In this document: positions 61,512-64,000 of the stretch, one piece after another
Layout: each line of letters starts with the position of its first letter
How positions within the stretch are numbered: position 1 is the first letter of the stretch
From: Bradyrhizobium sp. 186
GTDB lineage: Bacteria > Pseudomonadota > Alphaproteobacteria > Rhizobiales > Xanthobacteraceae
NCBI RefSeq assembly: GCF_023101685.1
Contig: NZ_CP082164.1
Coordinates: forward strand, 7,812,001-7,876,000
DNA length: 64,000 nt
Reading direction: 5' to 3'
The notes under the pieces: generated by a model
The model's input: only the letters and a program-made list of their open reading frames with translations
Database searches by the model: none
What the model was told of the DNA's origin: nothing
Position numbers and translations under genes: made by a program

Positions 61512-61608
61512 AAGCGCGATGAGATGAGGATGAATCATCATCGCGCTTTAGGTTGTTGTTTGAGCATGATCTTTTCGGAAAACCGCTTCGCACTTTTCCA
61601 GATCATGC
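61512..61608. repeat. About 100-bp dispersed palindromic repeat, copy 2
   Basis: The same element as at 28751-28873 without the central insert: AAGCGCGATGAGAT, GAGGATGA and a shorter second arm, then GAGCATGATCTTTTCGG and GATCATGC. It fills the gap between the PIN toxin gene (plus) and glpR (minus), and ends two bases before the glpR stop. Confidence 0.82.
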
Positions 61609-61609
61609 T

Positions 61610-62458
61610 CTACCGCAGCCGCACCACCGGCGCGGCCTCAGGCGCCGCATCTTGCGCATCGGCCTGAGCGTCGTCGACATCCCCCGCCGCCTTCGGCATT
61701 GCCGCCATCACCTCGATGCCCTTGCTGTGGCAGATGGTGGCCAGGCGCTCGGGCAGCTCCTGGTCGGTCACGAAGGTCTGGATCTGGCTGATATGGGCGA
61801 TCCGCACCGGTGCGCTGCGCCGAAGCTTGGTCGAGTCCGCGACCAGCATGACGCTGCGGGCGTTGGCGATGATGGCCTGGGCTACCTGCACCTCGCGATA
61901 GTCGAAGTCGAGCAGCGCGCCCTCCTCGTCGATCGCGGAGGCGCCGATGATGGCGTAGTCGACCTTGAACTGGCCGATCAGCTGCGTCGCGGTCGAGCCG
62001 ACCACGGCGCCGTCGGCGCGCCGCACCGTGCCGCCGGCGACCACCACCTCGATGCGGGGATGGCGGTAGAGCAGCATGGCCACGTTGAGATTGTTGGTGA
62101 TGACGAGGAGGTCCTCGTGCGAGGTGAGCGCGCTCGCGACCTCCTCCGTCGTGGTGCCGATATTGATGAACAGCGAGCAGCCGTTCGGGATCAGCGAGGC
62201 AGCGGCGGCGCCGATCGCCTTCTTCTCGTCGGCGGCGACGAAGCGCCGCGCCTCATAGGCGAGGTTTTCCACGCCGGAGGCGATGATGGCGCCGCCATGG
62301 ATGCGGGTCAGCGAGCGGCGCTCGCAGAGATCGTTGAGATCCTTGCGGATGGTCTGGGCCGAGACCTCGAACCGGCGCGCGAGCTCTTCGACCATCACCC
62401 GGCCGGAGGCGCGCGCGATGTTGAGGATTTCGGCTTGGCGATGGGTCAGTCCGGTCAC
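61610..62458 (-). CDS. glpR: DeoR-family repressor GlpR
   Basis: A 282-residue DeoR regulator. The N-terminal helix-turn-helix (VMVEELARRFEVSAQTIRKD near residues 21-40, followed by LTRIHGGAI) precedes a sugar-phosphate-sensing domain (about 75-240) with INIGTTTEEVASAL as the phosphate loop and DYAIIGASAIDEEGALLDFD as the conserved motif. It resembles GlpR, which responds to glycerol 3-phosphate, and lies upstream of glpD on the same strand, with the toxin-antitoxin pair inserted between them. The tail after residue 240 is Ala/Asp-rich and not conserved. Confidence 0.86.
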   Translation of the reverse strand: MTGLTHRQAEILNIARASGRVMVEELARRFEVSAQTIRKDLNDLCERRSLTRIHGGAIIASGVENLAYEARRFVAADEKKAIGAAAASLIPNGCSLFINIGTTTEEVASALTSHEDLLVITNNLNVAMLLYRHPRIEVVVAGGTVRRADGAVVGSTATQLIGQFKVDYAIIGASAIDEEGALLDFDYREVQVAQAIIANARSVMLVADSTKLRRSAPVRIAHISQIQTFVTDQELPERLATICHSKGIEVMAAMPKAAGDVDDAQADAQDAAPEAAPVVRLR

Positions 62459-62548
62459 GGCGAGTGCCTCAAATCAGGAAGACGCATGGTGCGGCGGTTC
62501 GCGCCATCGGTCAATGCAAGAGCCGATCACGGTTAATGGACCAGGTCC

Positions 62549-63211
62549 TCACCACGCCATGGCGGTGGCGAGGCGCGCGAGCAGGTCCGGATCGTCATAA
62601 GCGCTCGCGGAAGCGATCGCGCCGGCACCAACAAGATCGGCGTGGGCAAGGGTCGTGCGCATGCCAATAGTCGGAATGCCGGCCGCCGCGGCTGATTGCA
62701 CGCCGGAGCGCGAGTCCTCGAAGGCAATCGAGGCTGCCGCGCTGGCGCCGACGAAGCGCAGCCCTTCCTGATAGGGCAGCGGGTGCGGCTTGCCGTGCGG
62801 CAGCTCGTCGCCGATCACGATCGCCTTGAAACGATGCGTGATGCCGAGGCCCGACAGCAGCAGCTCGGCGTTCAAACGCGGCGCGTTGGTGACCGCGGCC
62901 ATGGGAATGCCGGCCGCATCCGCGCGGTCGAGCAGCGCCAGCAAGCCCGGCAGCGGCTCGATCCGGCCAGCGACCAAATTGCGAAAAGTCTCTTCCTTCT
63001 CGTCCATGACGGCCGCGCGGGATTCCGGCGATTCCGCCGGCAGAAATCGCGCCCCGATCGACGCATTGGAAAAGCCCTGTATCTCCCTCTTGAAACGCGC
63101 ATCATCGACCACATGACCGCGCGGTCCAAACACCCGGTTGAAAGCCTCGCGGTGAAGAGCATCGGTATCGGCCAGCGTGCCGTCGATGTCGAACAGCAAT
63201 GCCTTGCCCAT
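62549..63211 (-). CDS. HAD-superfamily phosphatase (beta-phosphoglucomutase-like group)
   Basis: A 220-residue HAD hydrolase. FDIDGTLADTDAL places the nucleophile Asp at D8 and the acid-base Asp at D10; AAVTNAPR is motif II with the Ser/Thr replaced by Thr, KPHPLPYQEGLRFVGASA motif III with its Lys, and AFEDSRSGVQSA motif IV. The cap inserts after motif I. The substrate could be a sugar phosphate or glycerol phosphate, the latter suggested only by the neighbouring glp locus. ATG at 63211 or 63235. Confidence 0.82.
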   Translation of the reverse strand: MGKALLFDIDGTLADTDALHREAFNRVFGPRGHVVDDARFKREIQGFSNASIGARFLPAESPESRAAVMDEKEETFRNLVAGRIEPLPGLLALLDRADAAGIPMAAVTNAPRLNAELLLSGLGITHRFKAIVIGDELPHGKPHPLPYQEGLRFVGASAAASIAFEDSRSGVQSAAAAGIPTIGMRTTLAHADLVGAGAIASASAYDDPDLLARLATAMAW

Positions 63212-63389
63212 CGCCCTGCCCTTGGCTTCGATCATTTCCGTACTTTCCCAAATGCGTGCTGCATCAATGCGCGAGACGTATCAATACGGCATCGATCGCG
63301 CAATAACGCATGCACATGCCGATGACGTGACGCTCGACAAAGTCGCGCGCGGCTGCAACACTCGGCGCAAGATCAAAAAGGAGGAAACG

Positions 63390-63854
63390 ATGATCAACCG
63401 ACGCGACCTGGCTCTCTCAAGCCTGGCTCTCTCGACTCTTGCCGTCTCGGCGCTTGCTTTGACGGCCCCGGCACTGGCAGCCTCTGCGGACGAACAGGCC
63501 GTGGCGAAAAAAGTCGAGGCCTTCCGCCTGGCTCAGATCGCGGCCGATCCCAAGGCGCTCGGCGCGCTCTGCGCCGACGAGGTGAGCTACAGCCATTCCA
63601 GCGGCAAGGTCGAGGACAAGGCGACCTTCATCACCAACGCCACCGACGGCAAATCGAAATTCTTGTCGATCGAATATCAGGACCCGACCATCAAGGTCGT
63701 CGGCCCCGCCGCGATCGTGCGTTTCCACTGGGTCGCGGAACAGGAAATGGCAGCCGATGGGAAAAAAGTGCCGACCAACCTTCACATCCTGATGAACTGG
63801 CAGAAGCAGGGCGACGACTGGAAGCTGCTCTCGCGCGCGGCGACGAAGTTGTGA
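63390..63854 (+). CDS. NTF2-like (SnoaL/DUF4440-type) exported protein
   Basis: A 154-residue protein with a signal peptide ending near APALAAS (about residue 30) and an NTF2-like cone fold after it: EQAVAKKVEAFRLAQIAADPKALGALCADEVSYSHSSG as the helix-loop with the cone mouth, then FHWVAEQEMAADGKKVPTNLH and LMNWQKQGDDWKLLSRAATK as strands. A perfect AGGAGG lies before the ATG at 63390. Such proteins bind small molecules; ligand unknown. Confidence 0.78.
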   Translation: MINRRDLALSSLALSTLAVSALALTAPALAASADEQAVAKKVEAFRLAQIAADPKALGALCADEVSYSHSSGKVEDKATFITNATDGKSKFLSIEYQDPTIKVVGPAAIVRFHWVAEQEMAADGKKVPTNLHILMNWQKQGDDWKLLSRAATKL

Positions 63855-63860
63855 TCACGG

Positions 63861-64000
63861 CTCTTCCCCTCTCCCCTTGTGGGCCCCTTGTGGGAGAGGG
63901 TGCCTCGCGAAGCGAGGCGGGTGAGGGGTCTCTCTCCGCGCGTGAATCTCTTCCCTTGAGTTTGCGGGGGCAACCCCTCATCCGGCGCTTCGCGCCACCT
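63861..64000. repeat. CTCTCCCC-type palindromic repeat at the window end
   Basis: CCCTCTCCCCTTGTGGG and GTGGGAGAGGGTGCC pair; further on GTGAGGGG, CTCTCCGCGCG and the facing end CCCCTCATCCGGCGCTTCG, so the two ends fold back in the way seen at 36879-37028. It continues past the window. Confidence 0.72.

Noticed and set aside
1..64000. tRNA, rRNA, CRISPR array, prophage or complete insertion sequence
   Set aside because: I looked for cloverleaf-like arms, spaced identical repeats, integrase or transposase motifs and found none that convinced me.

Overview
The window is a GC-rich chromosomal stretch from an alphaproteobacterium of the Hyphomicrobiales, most probably Bradyrhizobium or a close relative. 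Supporting signs are the gene families and their order (DUF6111, CoA-pyrophosphatase and DUF1285 next to cca and a moxR cluster; a 545-residue isocitrate lyase opposite an ScfR-type regulator; the rhizobial glpR-glpD-glpSTPQUV glycerol locus) and the many short palindromic repeats between genes. This is inference from sequence only. I see no rRNA, tRNA, CRISPR array, prophage or intact transposase.

Layout. 0-6 kb is patchy: a PIG-V-like mannosyltransferase, a large membrane protein with a spermidine-synthase-like domain, a small cupin gene inside a 505-bp block that recurs near 40.2 kb, a remnant of an AraC-type regulator and a P-loop kinase. 6.3-9.9 kb (minus) is a tightly overlapping group: TauE/SafE permease, cca, DUF6111, Nudix CoA pyrophosphatase, DUF1285. 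Diverging from it, 10.1-17.1 kb (plus) is a MoxR-DUF58-BatA/DUF4159-membrane protein cluster. 17.2-20.2 kb is a DUF2946 gene plus a ZnuD-like TonB-dependent receptor behind a Zur-box-like palindrome. 20.4-24.9 kb is an amino-acid-type ABC importer with an M20 peptidase and a divergent LysR gene. 25-30.4 kb has a frameshifted phosphoesterase, a GNAT, a glycosyltransferase pair, a Nudix gene and a CpdA-like phosphoesterase.

30.4-45.3 kb holds mostly single housekeeping or stress genes: aceA with DUF4170 opposite an ScfR-type regulator, a secreted HExxH protein, a TPR protein, HtpX, a Crp/Fnr regulator, the frameshifted second cupin copy, a variant cysteine synthase, a lytic transglycosylase, DUF1993 and an Old Yellow Enzyme.

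45.4-52.7 kb (minus) is a six-gene catabolic operon: FAD-linked D-hydroxyacid dehydrogenase, PotD-like binding protein, ATPase, a single-chain double permease, a DapA-family aldolase and an IclR regulator. Its substrate cannot be read from sequence. 52.9-62.5 kb is the glycerol uptake locus. The binding protein GlpV, GlpU, permeases GlpQ and GlpP and ATPases GlpT and GlpS feed the dehydrogenase GlpD, and GlpR lies upstream. A Phd/VapC-type toxin-antitoxin pair sits between glpR and glpD. A HAD phosphatase and an NTF2-like secreted protein finish the window.

The observations I rate highest are complementary decay of the ATP-binding motifs in GlpS and GlpT, which predicts one working ATP site per dimer; a perfect 11-bp inverted repeat before glpD; a Zur-like box before the receptor pair; the twin cupin blocks; and the operon with the fused permease.
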